A stretch of 64,000 bases of DNA from Nocardia transvalensis (GTDB taxonomy: Bacteria; Actinomycetota; Actinomycetes; Mycobacteriales; Mycobacteriaceae): contig NZ_JADLQQ010000005.1 in NCBI RefSeq assembly GCF_015477765.1, positions 124,001-188,000 on the forward strand, in the 5' to 3' direction. A program made the translations under genes and the position numbers. The notes under the pieces are model-generated. The model was not told where the DNA came from and did no database searches. It saw only the letters and a program-made list of their open reading frames with translations. Below, in pieces: positions 19,424 through 28,425 of the stretch (positions within the stretch are counted from its first letter, which is position 1; each line of letters opens with the position of its first letter).

Positions 19424-19900
19424 ATGGTGCGGTACTGGCCGCTCGGAGTCGGGCGGATCGTCACCAGCGGATTCGGTCCACGATCCGACGGTTTTCACTG
19501 GGGCACCGATTTCGGTCGCGTCGGTGGCAGCGCGGGGATGGCGGTCTACGCCGCCCAGGGCGGTACCGTCATCTATTCCGGTGCGGCGAGGGGGTACGGC
19601 GGCCCTGATCCCGCGGGCTGGCTCGTCGTCGACCACCCGACCGAGGACGGTAGCGGCACGACCGTCTACGGACACATTGTGCGCGAGGTCCCCCACAACG
19701 CCCGCGTCGAGGCCGGACAGCGGATCGCCCGGATCAATCCGGACCGGTCCACCAACGGTGGCGTGGCCCCACACCTGCATTTCGAGGTCCATCGCTACAG
19801 CTACGCCCCGCCCGGCCCCGATCGGCTCGATCCTCTCCCGTGGCTGGAGGGCGCGGCCGAGCCGGAGACACCCGCTCCCGATACCGAGAGGCTGTGCTGA
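19424..19900 (+). CDS. Phage-like M23 endolysin peptidase domain
   Basis: 158 aa, essentially a bare M23/LysM-type metallopeptidase domain that cleaves peptidoglycan cross-bridges. Zinc ligands and catalytic residues are visible: His25-x3-Asp29 (HWGTDFG), His84 (VYGH), His117-x-His119 (HLHFEVH). There is no signal peptide or wall-binding domain. The sequence resembles the peptidase module of endolysins from phages of Rhodococcus, Gordonia and relatives, so it may be a domesticated or remnant phage lysin. GAGG lies 9 nt before the ATG. It stands alone, with no holin or phage genes beside it. Confidence 0.85.
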   Translation: MVRYWPLGVGRIVTSGFGPRSDGFHWGTDFGRVGGSAGMAVYAAQGGTVIYSGAARGYGGPDPAGWLVVDHPTEDGSGTTVYGHIVREVPHNARVEAGQRIARINPDRSTNGGVAPHLHFEVHRYSYAPPGPDRLDPLPWLEGAAEPETPAPDTERLC

Positions 19901-19929
19901 GCCCATCCGGAAGAGCCGTCCTGGGTTCC

Positions 19930-20769
19930 TTATTGCCGGTGTTGGACTCGCGCGCCCGCGTAGAGGCAGATCGCCGCTGCGGCGGCGAGGTTCAGGCTTT
20001 CGGCGCGGCCGTGGATGGGGATGCGGATGCGGTGGTCGGCCCGGGCCGCGGTCGCGGGATCGAGGCCGTGGGCCTCGTTGCCGAACAGCCACGCGACGGG
20101 GCCGCGCAGGATGTCGTCGGCGTCGTCGAGGTCGACCTCGCCCTTGGCGGTGGTGGCCAGGACGGTGACCCCGGCGTCCTTCAGGGCCTCCAGTACCGCA
20201 TCGGTGTCACGCTCGCGGGCGATGGGCACGTGGAAAAGACTTCCAGCACAGGCGCGCACGCATTTGCCGTTGTGCGGATCGACCGAATCCCCCGCCAGCA
20301 CAACGCCGTTCGCCCCGACAGCATCGGCAACCCGAATCAACGTTCCGGCATTACCCGGATCCGAAATCCCCACAGGCACAGCCAATATGCCAGCCTGTAC
20401 ACGCTCTTGCGCATCGCCCTCGCGCCCCTTCGCCGCCACCGAGCCGATCACCTGCGGCAGCGGCACGTCCACCTGGCGGCATACGGCAACCAGACCCGGC
20501 GGAGTCACGGTCTCCCCCAGCTGCTCCGCGGCCCGCTCGCTCACCAGCGTCGCCCGCACGCCCAACGCGACGGCGCTCGCCACCAGTTCGTGCTCACGCT
20601 CGGCCGCGCGAGCGGAGTAGAACAGTTCCTCCACGCGCTCGGTATTCAGGGCCGCCTCGACCGAATTCGCGCCCTCGGCCAGAAACAACCCGGCCTTGCG
20701 GCGGGCGGCGGAGCGATGGAGCTTGATAGCGGAGACGACCCGCGGATTGCGCTCGGAGAGCGCGTCCAC
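19930..20769 (-). CDS. tsnR: TrmH-family (SPOUT) RNA 2'-O-methyltransferase
   Basis: 279 aa from a GTG at 20769, 38 nt after rplT. N-terminal substrate-binding domain (VVSAIKLHRSAARRKAGLF, the RNA-binding part of this family) and C-terminal trefoil-knot SPOUT domain with motifs DPGNAGTLIRVADAVGANGV, LFGNEAHGL and IPIHGRAESLNLAAAAAICL. It methylates ribose 2'-OH in rRNA or tRNA. Its position after infC-rpmI-rplT matches the mycobacterial gene called tsnR, which is the basis of the symbol. The frame is open further upstream but overlaps rplT. Confidence 0.88.
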   Translation of the reverse strand: MDALSERNPRVVSAIKLHRSAARRKAGLFLAEGANSVEAALNTERVEELFYSARAAEREHELVASAVALGVRATLVSERAAEQLGETVTPPGLVAVCRQVDVPLPQVIGSVAAKGREGDAQERVQAGILAVPVGISDPGNAGTLIRVADAVGANGVVLAGDSVDPHNGKCVRACAGSLFHVPIARERDTDAVLEALKDAGVTVLATTAKGEVDLDDADDILRGPVAWLFGNEAHGLDPATAARADHRIRIPIHGRAESLNLAAAAAICLYAGARVQHRQ

Positions 20770-20807
20770 GGGTCGTCCCGAATCACGTGTGGCCAAAGCT
20801 CGCGAAC

Positions 20808-21188
20808 TCAGGCGGCCGGGGCGTTGACATCCTCCGGCAGGGCGGCCTTGGCGACCGCCACCAGGCCGGCGAACGCCTCGGCGTCGGACACCGCGAGCTC
20901 GGCGAGGATCTTGCGGTCCACCTCGACACCGGCGGCCTTCAGGCCCTGGATGAAGCGGTTGTAGGTGATGTCGTTGGCGCGGGCCGCCGCGTTGATGCGG
21001 GCGATCCACAGCTTACGGAAGTCACCCTTGCGCGCCCGGCGGTCCCGGAACGCGTAGGTCAGCGACTTGAGCTGCTGCTCCTTGGCCTTGCGGTACAGCC
21101 GCGAGCGCTGGCCGCGGTAGCCCTTGCTGGCCTCGAGAATGTTACGACGCTTCTTCTGAGCGTTGACGGCCCTTTTGACGCGTGCCAC
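20808..21188 (-). CDS. rplT: Ribosomal protein bL20
   Basis: 126 aa, GTG start. 23S-rRNA-binding large-subunit assembly protein. Highly conserved: [56 protein letters not shown]. The short C-terminal extension ([12 protein letters not shown]) is typical of actinobacteria. Third gene of infC-rpmI-rplT. Confidence 0.98.
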   Translation of the reverse strand: MARVKRAVNAQKKRRNILEASKGYRGQRSRLYRKAKEQQLKSLTYAFRDRRARKGDFRKLWIARINAAARANDITYNRFIQGLKAAGVEVDRKILAELAVSDAEAFAGLVAVAKAALPEDVNAPAA

Positions 21189-21265
21189 TGGTCAGTCCTT
21201 GTTCGATCGAGGGGCGCTCGCGGGCGCCCGGGGATGGTCGGGAAGTAAACGAATCGCGCAGCTAC

Positions 21266-21460
21266 TCAGAGGCCGAGCAGCTTCTTGATGCGACGGACGT
21301 CGGCCTTCGCAACCGGCTCCGTGCCGTCCAGACGACGAGTCCGCGTGGTGGGCTTGTGCTCGAAATTGTGGCGACGGTTCGCCTGCTGACGCCGCAGCTT
21401 ACCGCTGCCGGTCACCCTGAATCGCTTCGAGGCGCCGCTGTGGCTCTTCATCTTCGGCAT
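21266..21460 (-). CDS. rpmI: Ribosomal protein bL35
   Basis: 64 aa, very basic. [20 protein letters not shown] and [20 protein letters not shown] are diagnostic of L35. The ATG is preceded by GAGGAAATC. It lies between infC and rplT in the standard operon. Confidence 0.98.
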   Translation of the reverse strand: MPKMKSHSGASKRFRVTGSGKLRRQQANRRHNFEHKPTTRTRRLDGTEPVAKADVRRIKKLLGL

Positions 21461-21525
21461 GATTTCCTCAATCTGTCTCGTACCGGCGGCGCGCGAGGGC
21501 GCGGGCCGCCGGTGCTGTGCGGGTT

Positions 21526-22143
<618 letters not shown>

Positions 22144-22147
22144 GGGG

Positions 22148-22153
22148 CCTCCT
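22148..22153 (-). promoter_or_regulatory. infC Shine-Dalgarno that fixes an AUC start
   Basis: AGGAGG on the minus strand, followed by CCCC and then ATC. It lies inside the longer ATG-initiated frame, so it can only serve the ATC codon. Confidence 0.8.
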
Positions 22154-22215
22154 AGGTCAAGCGGTGTCATCCAACGACCGCAAGCTATAACTGCAACCCC
22201 ATATCCAACACGAAA

Positions 22216-22246
22216 GCCCCGTCACGGTATTTCACCGCCACGGGGC
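22216..22246 (-). promoter_or_regulatory. Hairpin in infC leader, possible attenuator
   Basis: On the infC strand, a 7-bp outer stem (GCCCCGT with ACGGGGC, 22246-22240 with 22222-22216) and a 4-bp inner stem enclose GAAAT; TTTCGTG follows. It lies about 70 nt upstream of the infC start in a leader of up to 400 nt. A GC stem with a short U tract inside a leader fits transcription attenuation of the infC-rpmI-rplT operon, known from other phyla as L20 or IF-3 control. Inference only. Confidence 0.45.
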
Positions 22247-22542
22247 CCGATGTCGACCGGCCATCGACGCGAACGACTCCGCATCGACCCTGCGCTGGGA
22301 AAACCCTGCACGAGGAACCCATCGGTAAATGATGGGCGACCGGACCGTCGAGCCTGGCGTGTCTTGTATCGAACACGGCGCCGGCCAACGGTGGGAGTCG
22401 GGCTCCACTTATGGCCCCGAACCTGTTGCAGTAACCGGACCGGGGCGGTCGTCGACAGACAGCTTAACATCCCCCCTACCGATACTCCCAATCGCCCGCC
22501 CCCCGCGACCAGGCAGATCGGTGCCGATGCCATGCTACGGGC

Positions 22543-22893
22543 ATGAGTGAGGCGTCGCTGAACGAGCCCGAGACCGTGCGCGAACTCGCGGACATCCCCG
22601 CCGTCGAGGTGATCAGCCGCGCGGCCGTCATGCTGATGAGTTCGGCCGCCGAGAAGCTGGGCCTCGCCGACGAGGACCCCGACACCAGCCCCCGCCGCGA
22701 CCTGGACGAGGCCCGCCGCCTCATCACCGCCCTCGCCGGACTGGTCACCGCCTCGGTCGAGTACCTGGGCCCCCACGCCGGCCCCATCCGCGACGGCCTC
22801 CAATCCCTGCAACGCGCCTTCCGCGAGTCCTCGGCCCACCCCGACGAGCCCGGCAAGGGCCCGGGCGAGAAATACACCGGCCCGGTGCACTGA
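22543..22893 (+). CDS. DUF1844 family protein
   Basis: 116 aa. VRELADIPAVEVISRAAVML and SAAEKLGLADED, then DLDEARRLITALAGLVTAS are characteristic of the DUF1844 family. It is divergent from infC, as in many actinobacteria. No signal peptide. Function unknown. Its last codons and stop lie in a 31-bp imperfect duplication (22864-22926), so the second copy carries a spare GTGCACTGATC end. Confidence 0.88.
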   Translation: MSEASLNEPETVRELADIPAVEVISRAAVMLMSSAAEKLGLADEDPDTSPRRDLDEARRLITALAGLVTASVEYLGPHAGPIRDGLQSLQRAFRESSAHPDEPGKGPGEKYTGPVH

Positions 22894-22926
22894 TCGGCGA
22901 GAAGACACCCGTCCGGTGCACTGATC
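22864..22926. repeat. Imperfect 31-bp tandem duplication at a gene end
   Basis: Two adjacent copies, about 22864-22895 and 22896-22926, differ at a few positions and end identically in CCGGTGCACTGATC. The first includes the DUF1844 stop codon; the second lies just before the convergent TetR stop. Confidence 0.7.
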
Positions 22927-23539
22927 AGAAGGCCCCGATACCTCTTAGCAAAGTGGTGATCACCGAGTCGACCGGCGCGACGGGGTGGGATCGGGGTGCG
23001 CCGGGGAGCAGGGCCGAGAGGACCGCGTCGTGGCAGATGCCGACGAGGATGGCTACGGCGGCGGTGAGGTCGGCATCTGGGGACAGGCGGCCGAGGTCGC
23101 GTTCGGCGGTGAGGTAGTCGGTCAGGGCGTCGCGCCAATCCCGTTCGTGGGAGGGGGCATCCGCGTATTTGGCCAGGACCGCGGGCTGGGCGAGCAGGCC
23201 GGTGAAGACCGGCAGGATGGCTCGGTGCAGGGATAGACCTTGGTGCAGATAGGCGTTCAGGTTCTGCTCCACGGTGGCGGTGCCGGGGGCGGGCAGCGGC
23301 GGGAGTCCGCGGTGCACGGCGTCGACGTGGGCGCGCAGCGCCGCGGCCAGCAGTTCCTCCTTGTCGGCGAAATGGTTGTACAGCACGCCGTCGGCGACCC
23401 CGGCCGCGCGGGCGATGGCCCGTACGGTCAGGCCCGTACTCCCCTGTTCGGCGATCAGCCGCTCGGCCGTGGCGATCAGGTGCTCGCGCAGGTCGTGGTC
23501 GTCGCGGTCGCGCAGCGCCGCTGCCCTCCTCGGTGACAT
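22925..23539 (-). CDS. TetR-family repressor
   Basis: 204 aa. N-terminal helix-turn-helix GLTVRAIARAAGVADGVLYN about residues 36-56, followed by the HFADKEEL motif. The C-terminal domain is typical of the AcrR class. It starts 5 nt after the methyltransferase stop and so is co-transcribed with it. The 38-bp palindrome upstream of that operon (24391-24428) is its likely operator, giving an autoregulated pair. Confidence 0.92.
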   Translation of the reverse strand: MSPRRAAALRDRDDHDLREHLIATAERLIAEQGSTGLTVRAIARAAGVADGVLYNHFADKEELLAAALRAHVDAVHRGLPPLPAPGTATVEQNLNAYLHQGLSLHRAILPVFTGLLAQPAVLAKYADAPSHERDWRDALTDYLTAERDLGRLSPDADLTAAVAILVGICHDAVLSALLPGAPRSHPVAPVDSVITTLLRGIGAF

Positions 23540-23544
23540 GGGAT

Positions 23545-24375
23545 TTACGGTAATGCGGTGGTCGCGGTGACCAGCAGGGCCGTGGCACGCAGGCGCACAC
23601 CGTCGGGTCCGGCGAACGGCGTCAGCGCCTCGGCGATCGCCTCGCGCACCAGATCGTCGGTGGCGAAGCCGTTGCGCTCGCGGTGATAGCGCATCGGGCC
23701 CCAGCCGACGATGAAATCCGTGGCGTCCGCGACGTCGGCGCCCCAGCGGGCGTCGGCCTCCGCGGCACGGCAGTCGATCCCGGTGAATCCCGCCTCGGTC
23801 AACAACCCTTCGATGCGGTGCGGGTCGGCGAAGGCGCTGAACCCGTGCCCGATCTCGAAACCGGGCAGATGCGGTGCGGCGGCGGCGAAGACGCTGTCGA
23901 TATCGGTGCCGGAGAACGGCGGCATGGATACGAAGGCCAGCCGCCCGCCCGGCCGCAGCGCGCGGGAGATATTGGCGAAGGCCGCGATCGGATCGGTGAA
24001 GAACATGATCCCGAACCGGCTCAACGCGACATCGAACGCCGCGTCCGGAAACGGATACACCTGGGCATCCCCCTGCTCGAACGAAACATTCCCCACCCCT
24101 TCGGCTTTCGCCCGCTCACGAGCCCGAGCCAGCATCGGCCCCGACAGATCCACCCCCATCGCCGAGGCCCCGCGGCGAGCCGCCAGCCGCGTCAATTGCC
24201 CATTGCCACATCCGATGTCGAGCACCCGATCCGCCCCACCGACGTTCGCCGCGGCCAGCAACGGCTCATTGAACCCGGCATTGACCGCGTCGTACCGATC
24301 GAAGTGATCAGCCCAGTGCTCCCCCTCGTATCCGTTCCATGCCTCCGCCTGCGCGGTATTGACGATCTGCGCCAT
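23545..24375 (-). CDS. Class I SAM-dependent methyltransferase
   Basis: 276 aa. SAM-binding motif I is VLDIGCGNGQLTRLAA (about residues 50-65), acidic loop GVDLSGPML, motif II FDVALSRFGIMFF and motif III LRPGGRLAFVSM. UbiE/Methyltransf_11-like, with an N-terminal WNGYEGEHWADHFDRYD segment. The small-molecule substrate is unknown. TGAGGAG lies upstream of the ATG. First gene of an operon with a TetR gene and a large palindromic operator, suggesting induction by a small molecule that it may modify. Confidence 0.9.
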   Translation of the reverse strand: MAQIVNTAQAEAWNGYEGEHWADHFDRYDAVNAGFNEPLLAAANVGGADRVLDIGCGNGQLTRLAARRGASAMGVDLSGPMLARARERAKAEGVGNVSFEQGDAQVYPFPDAAFDVALSRFGIMFFTDPIAAFANISRALRPGGRLAFVSMPPFSGTDIDSVFAAAAPHLPGFEIGHGFSAFADPHRIEGLLTEAGFTGIDCRAAEADARWGADVADATDFIVGWGPMRYHRERNGFATDDLVREAIAEALTPFAGPDGVRLRATALLVTATTALP

Positions 24376-24390
24376 CGCTCACTCCTCAGT

Positions 24391-24428
24391 CATTATGAAC
24401 ACACGTTCATGAACGTATGTTCATAATG
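24391..24428. promoter_or_regulatory. 38-bp near-perfect palindromic operator
   Basis: The two 19-nt halves match at 18 positions (outer arms CATTATGAAC and GTTCATAATG, with TGAACGT-like inner arms). It is centred between 24409 and 24410, in the gap between the leftward methyltransferase-TetR operon and the rightward hydrolase gene, so it could control both. Symmetry and size fit a TetR operator. Confidence 0.82.
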
Positions 24429-24525
24429 CTTCGCCCCGCTCGCCCCGTCAACCCCTCACCCCTGACGCCGGGCGCGGGAGGACGAAAGGTGGGCGGGGAA
24501 GGGTGGGGCATGCGATGCTCGGGCC

Positions 24526-25233
24526 ATGGCGACACCGATACTGCTGGTACCCGGATTCTGGCTCGGCGCGTGGGCGTGGGACGAGGTGGCCGATGAGTTG
24601 CGCAGGCGTGGGGACGACGTGCGGGCGATGACGTTGCCCGGGTTGGATCCCGCGGATCCGGAGCGGCTGGATGCGACGTTGCAGCGGCAGGCCGAGGCCA
24701 TTGTCGGCGCGGCGGAGGACGGTCCGGTGGTGCTGGTCGCGCATTCGGGTGGGGCCTCGCCCGCCTATCTGGCCACCGACCTTGCGCCGGAACGGTTTTC
24801 CCGCACCATCTACGTGGACTCCGCGCCGCTGCCCGATGGCTTCGCCCTCATGCCCGATCTGCCGCCGACGACACGCGAACTGCGCCTGCCCGATTGGCCG
24901 GAACTGGAAGCCGCCGGAAACAGCCTGGCCGGGCTGGACGAGCGCGCGCTGCAGCACTTCGCCGATCACGCGGTCTCCGAGCCCGCGGCCATCGCCACGC
25001 AACCGCTGCGGCTCAGCGATTCCCCGGCGCGGCGGGCCGTGCCGACCACGATCATCTGCAACAGCTTCCCCGCCGCCCTGGTGCAGAAGCTGCGCGACGA
25101 AGGCAACGAGCCGATGTTCGCCGAATTGCCCCACCTGGACATCGAATATGTCGACCTGCCCACCGGGCACTGGCCGATGTGGTCACGCCCGGTCGACCTG
25201 GCCGAGCTGATCCACGCCATCGCCACCCGGTGA
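24526..25233 (+). CDS. Alpha/beta hydrolase
   Basis: 235 aa. Starts MATPILLVPGFWLGAWAWDE, the oxyanion region of the fold. Nucleophile Ser in VLVAHSGGASP (about residue 74), His near the C terminus in LPTGHWPMWSRPVDLAEL. No signal peptide: cytoplasmic esterase, lipase-like or lactonase-like. It shares the palindromic operator region with the divergent methyltransferase/TetR operon, so it may belong to the same detoxification response. Confidence 0.9.
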   Translation: MATPILLVPGFWLGAWAWDEVADELRRRGDDVRAMTLPGLDPADPERLDATLQRQAEAIVGAAEDGPVVLVAHSGGASPAYLATDLAPERFSRTIYVDSAPLPDGFALMPDLPPTTRELRLPDWPELEAAGNSLAGLDERALQHFADHAVSEPAAIATQPLRLSDSPARRAVPTTIICNSFPAALVQKLRDEGNEPMFAELPHLDIEYVDLPTGHWPMWSRPVDLAELIHAIATR

Positions 25234-27009
25234 CTACAACCCCAATTCGGTCAGTCGCGCGGTGATGCGTGCGTCGGTGGTGACGATCGGGGCTTCCTTG
25301 TCCACCCAGGAGTCGCCACCGAAGTAGATCCGGAAGATCTTCTCCGCGGTCCGGGTGGCCAAGGCCTGGGTGGAGAGGGTGGGGTTCGGGCCGCCGAGGG
25401 AATTGGGCAGGGCGGAGTTGTCGGCAACGAAAAGCCGCTTGACCCAGCGCGCCTCGGCGTTGGCGTCGAGCACCGAGTTCGCGGCCGAGGTCCCCATCCG
25501 CATCGAGGAGTGCACATGTAACAGCAACGGGGCCCAGTCCATTCGATACACCCTCTTCGCCCCGGCCGCCCGCATGATCTCCGCGGCCCGCCACGCCATG
25601 AACTCCCGATTCTCCAGAGTTCGGCGTTTCCGTTGCCGCCGAGACACATCGATCTTGGCCGGTGCGCCGTTCTCGTCGGCGGGGAACAGCGACGGCGTGA
25701 TCCGGTTGCCCGGTTCGACATGGTCGTCGGTGATGACGAGGAAATTGAGCAGATGGTCGATCCCGCCGGTCAGCAGATCCATCAGCTCGTGGCCGACCAA
25801 TCGGCCCGCCGGTCCGTCCCACGGGCCCGTGGGCCCGCGGCCGTTGTCGTACACGCCGCGAATACCGCTGTCGGACAGGCACATCGAGAAGGCCTGAATC
25901 GCTGGAGTCAAGCCGACGTTCTCGATCCCCCCGTGGCCGGGAAAGTCGACACGAGCAGACGAGTTGGCGCCCTTGGAATTCCCGGTATATTCGTCGAACG
26001 CGCCCACCACCCAGTCCAGGAAGTGGTCGGTATGCCCGCGGCCCACCCAATCGTTGGGGTTGGGCAGCCCGCTGTTGAACCACAGCCGCGGGCTCTCGGT
26101 CGCACCTCCCGCCAGCACCACGACCCGCGCATCCTCGGTGAACCGCGCACCGTTGGTGTTGTCGCGCCAGCTCACACCCGTCGCCCTCACCTCGTCGCCG
26201 CGCTGTTCGGAATTGATCGAGGTCACAAAGGAATCGGCGATCAGCTCGACCGGCCTGCCGCCCGGCCGCACCGCATCCGCCGCCAGCCCCAGTGGCACAT
26301 AGCTGTTGTCGGTCGAGCGCTTGGCGAACAGATTGCGGGGAGCGTGCACCGGCTCATAACAGCCCTGGAAGCAGTGTCCGCAGAATGTGCAGCCGGTCGC
26401 GGCCGGGTAGGTCAGCAGGTCGGTGCGGTCGGTGCGCCCAGCGTTGCCACCCGGCTGCAGGATCGCGTTCTGCTGCGGCCGAAACGAATTGCCGGTGGTG
26501 GTCCGCGACGTCTGCACCGGAAGTCCCACGCGCTCGCACCCGCGGAACGTGAGGCTCTCCTTGGTGCCCATCGCCGCCGTCTGCACCGGCAGGGTTGCCT
26601 CGACCCATTCCAGGTACGGCACGAATTCGTCGTATCCGAAGGGGAATTCGTGCTCACGATCGTAAGCATTCGCGTCCGCACCCGAGTACCCCTGGAAGAC
26701 ACCGGGAAAGGGCCGGGGGCAGTTGCCGAAGTAATGGGCCGTGGTTCCGCCGACACCGGCCAGCTGCCAGGCGAACAGGTTGGTCGCCCACTCGCGGAAC
26801 CAGGCGGGCTTGCCGCGGTCCTGCGGACCGAATCGCAGATAGCCGTTATTGGGATTGTTCGCATCGTTCTCCGCGTGCGACCACTGCGCTCGCGGCGCGG
26901 CATGGCGCGGGCCCGCCTCCAACAGCAACACGTCCAGCCCCCGCCCGGCCAGCTCCGCGGCGACGACCGGACCCCCACCGCCCGCACCGATCACGATGAC
27001 ATCACGCAT
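25234..27009 (-). CDS. GMC oxidoreductase with a Cys cluster
   Basis: 591 aa flavoprotein of the glucose-methanol-choline family. The FAD Rossmann motif is at the N terminus (VIVIGAGGGGPVVAAELAGR) and the catalytic His region near the C terminus is LLLHVHSSMRMGTS, followed by NSLGGPNPTLSTQALA. Around residue 200 the protein has TGCTFCGHCFQGC, a C-x2-C-x2-C-x3-C pattern that could hold an iron-sulfur cluster, as in membrane-linked GMC dehydrogenases. The ATG at 27009 overlaps the end of the upstream Tat-protein gene by 8 nt. Likely a dehydrogenase for an alcohol, sterol or sugar, not an oxygen-dependent oxidase. Confidence 0.9.
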   Translation of the reverse strand: MRDVIVIGAGGGGPVVAAELAGRGLDVLLLEAGPRHAAPRAQWSHAENDANNPNNGYLRFGPQDRGKPAWFREWATNLFAWQLAGVGGTTAHYFGNCPRPFPGVFQGYSGADANAYDREHEFPFGYDEFVPYLEWVEATLPVQTAAMGTKESLTFRGCERVGLPVQTSRTTTGNSFRPQQNAILQPGGNAGRTDRTDLLTYPAATGCTFCGHCFQGCYEPVHAPRNLFAKRSTDNSYVPLGLAADAVRPGGRPVELIADSFVTSINSEQRGDEVRATGVSWRDNTNGARFTEDARVVVLAGGATESPRLWFNSGLPNPNDWVGRGHTDHFLDWVVGAFDEYTGNSKGANSSARVDFPGHGGIENVGLTPAIQAFSMCLSDSGIRGVYDNGRGPTGPWDGPAGRLVGHELMDLLTGGIDHLLNFLVITDDHVEPGNRITPSLFPADENGAPAKIDVSRRQRKRRTLENREFMAWRAAEIMRAAGAKRVYRMDWAPLLLHVHSSMRMGTSAANSVLDANAEARWVKRLFVADNSALPNSLGGPNPTLSTQALATRTAEKIFRIYFGGDSWVDKEAPIVTTDARITARLTELGL

Positions 27010-27889
27010 CGGCCGACACCTCCCTGCGGCCCTGGTAGTACCCGATGAGCTCGGGGTTACCGTCCACCAGCCCGGCCGGACGGTAGCCGGTGAGATCCCA
27101 CGACGGCGGCCGCGGCGACACGTCGCGAATGCCGGGGTCGAACATGCGCATCTCGGAGTGGACGCCGAAGGCCGTGGCCTCGAGCAGAATTCCGCCGCCG
27201 AACTGGAGGAATCCGGAGCCGCCACCGCGCAGCGGTCCCGGTAGGGCACGGTCGACGATGGCGATCAGCTCCGAGATGGGGCGCTCGATCAGCTCGAGCA
27301 CGCGGCACTTGTCGCGCAGGCTCAATCGGGCGAACGGCGACCCCAGCGGACCCACCAGCGCGCCCGGCGCTATCAGCACCGTGCCGAAGGTCAGGGTCAG
27401 TGCCATCAGAACCGACAGCGGCAGAACGCGATCGGAATACAGGTATCCGAGCGCCTGGTCGAACCCTCGTACCTGCTTTTCGGGAACACCGAGCAGCGGT
27501 GGCGCCGGTATCCCCAGCTCGTCGAGGGCCCGGCCGAATCCCAAGGCCAGCGGCTTGGTGAGCTGATCGCCCATGGCCAGATAGTTGTCGAACAGGTCCA
27601 CCATGAATTCGCCGCCGCCGACCTCGATCGACCCGGGCCCCGCCCGCGATACGCCCTGCGCCCGCGACCATTCGTCCGGCCCCGGAAACACCATGACGCA
27701 CACGCCGCGCATGGTGTCCAGCACGAAATCGTCGACCGCGGCGAGCGGACCGACCGACCGCGCCCCCGCGCTCGCGGGCGAAACCGCGCCCGGCAGTAGC
27801 GAACCCGCACCCGCGTAAGCGGCAAACCATGCCGTGCGGGTCAGGAAGTCTCGGCGACCGACAGCGGCAATTTTGTCGTCCCACATCAT
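27002..27889 (-). CDS. Tat-exported partner of the GMC dehydrogenase
   Basis: 295 aa. N-terminal twin-arginine signal (VGRRDFLTRTAWFAAYAGAG, cleavage near ASAGA). The rest is helical, rich in Leu, with no cofactor motif; length and position recall the small subunit (subunit 3-like) of gluconate-type GMC dehydrogenases. The ATG at 27889 follows AGGGG; a second ATG is immediately next. It overlaps the GMC gene by 8 nt, so the two are translationally coupled and the GMC protein, which has no signal, may be carried through the Tat pathway with this one. Family assignment is tentative. Confidence 0.75.
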   Translation of the reverse strand: MMWDDKIAAVGRRDFLTRTAWFAAYAGAGSLLPGAVSPASAGARSVGPLAAVDDFVLDTMRGVCVMVFPGPDEWSRAQGVSRAGPGSIEVGGGEFMVDLFDNYLAMGDQLTKPLALGFGRALDELGIPAPPLLGVPEKQVRGFDQALGYLYSDRVLPLSVLMALTLTFGTVLIAPGALVGPLGSPFARLSLRDKCRVLELIERPISELIAIVDRALPGPLRGGGSGFLQFGGGILLEATAFGVHSEMRMFDPGIRDVSPRPPSWDLTGYRPAGLVDGNPELIGYYQGRREVSADA

Positions 27890-28200
27890 GGCCCCTGCTG
27901 CGCGACGTCCGGAATGGCGTGTGACATCACCGTACCGACGCGGCCGCGAGGACTTTGGCGTTTCGCCGGTAGATCCCGCAAAGCACAGTCCAGGGCCCCG
28001 CCAATTGTGCACCGCACCAAGTAATTTGGATTCGAATTCACAGTCCTCATGCGCCGGGCAGGACTCATACGCGCACACTGCTGACGTGATATCGATCAAA
28101 TCGTGCTCGAATCCCCACGCACCACTCCGACCGCTCCTACCATTCCGACAATGTCTTCGCCGGTGGCCCCGCTGCCGAGGCACGAACGACCAGGAGCAGC
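27890..28200. other. Divergent promoter region, no gene seen
   Basis: 311 bp between the Tat-protein gene and the rightward 74-aa gene. It contains an AT-richer patch (about 28017-28050) that may be promoter sequence. No operator symmetry or RNA was recognised. Confidence 0.4.
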
Positions 28201-28425
28201 ATGACCGCGAGAAGTGAGCTCGAACAGGAACTGCACGGCCCGCTGGCGGCCTCGGATCAACTCACCGAGCAGGAGATAGCCGATCTGCTCATGCTTTTCC
28301 GGGCCGCCCGGCGCGAGGAGGCGCAGGCACTGGACCGATCCATCGACGCCATGATCGGCGCGCTGCCGCGGCCGCTGCGCGCCGTCACCAAGAAGATCAT
28401 GTTCGGCGATCGCCTGGACCGATGA
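28201..28425 (+). CDS. Small helical protein of unknown function
   Basis: 74 aa, fully helical and charged (LTEQEIADLLMLFRAARREE). No cysteines or signal peptide. It overlaps the next gene by 4 nt (ATGA), so the two are coupled and probably act together. CAGGAGC lies just before the ATG. Not recognised as any known family. Confidence 0.75.
   Translation: MTARSELEQELHGPLAASDQLTEQEIADLLMLFRAARREEAQALDRSIDAMIGALPRPLRAVTKKIMFGDRLDR

Noticed and set aside
22185..22388. 67-codon frame in the infC leader
   Set aside because: Overlaps the leader hairpin and lacks a clear ribosome site. A leader peptide cannot be excluded, but I cannot support it.
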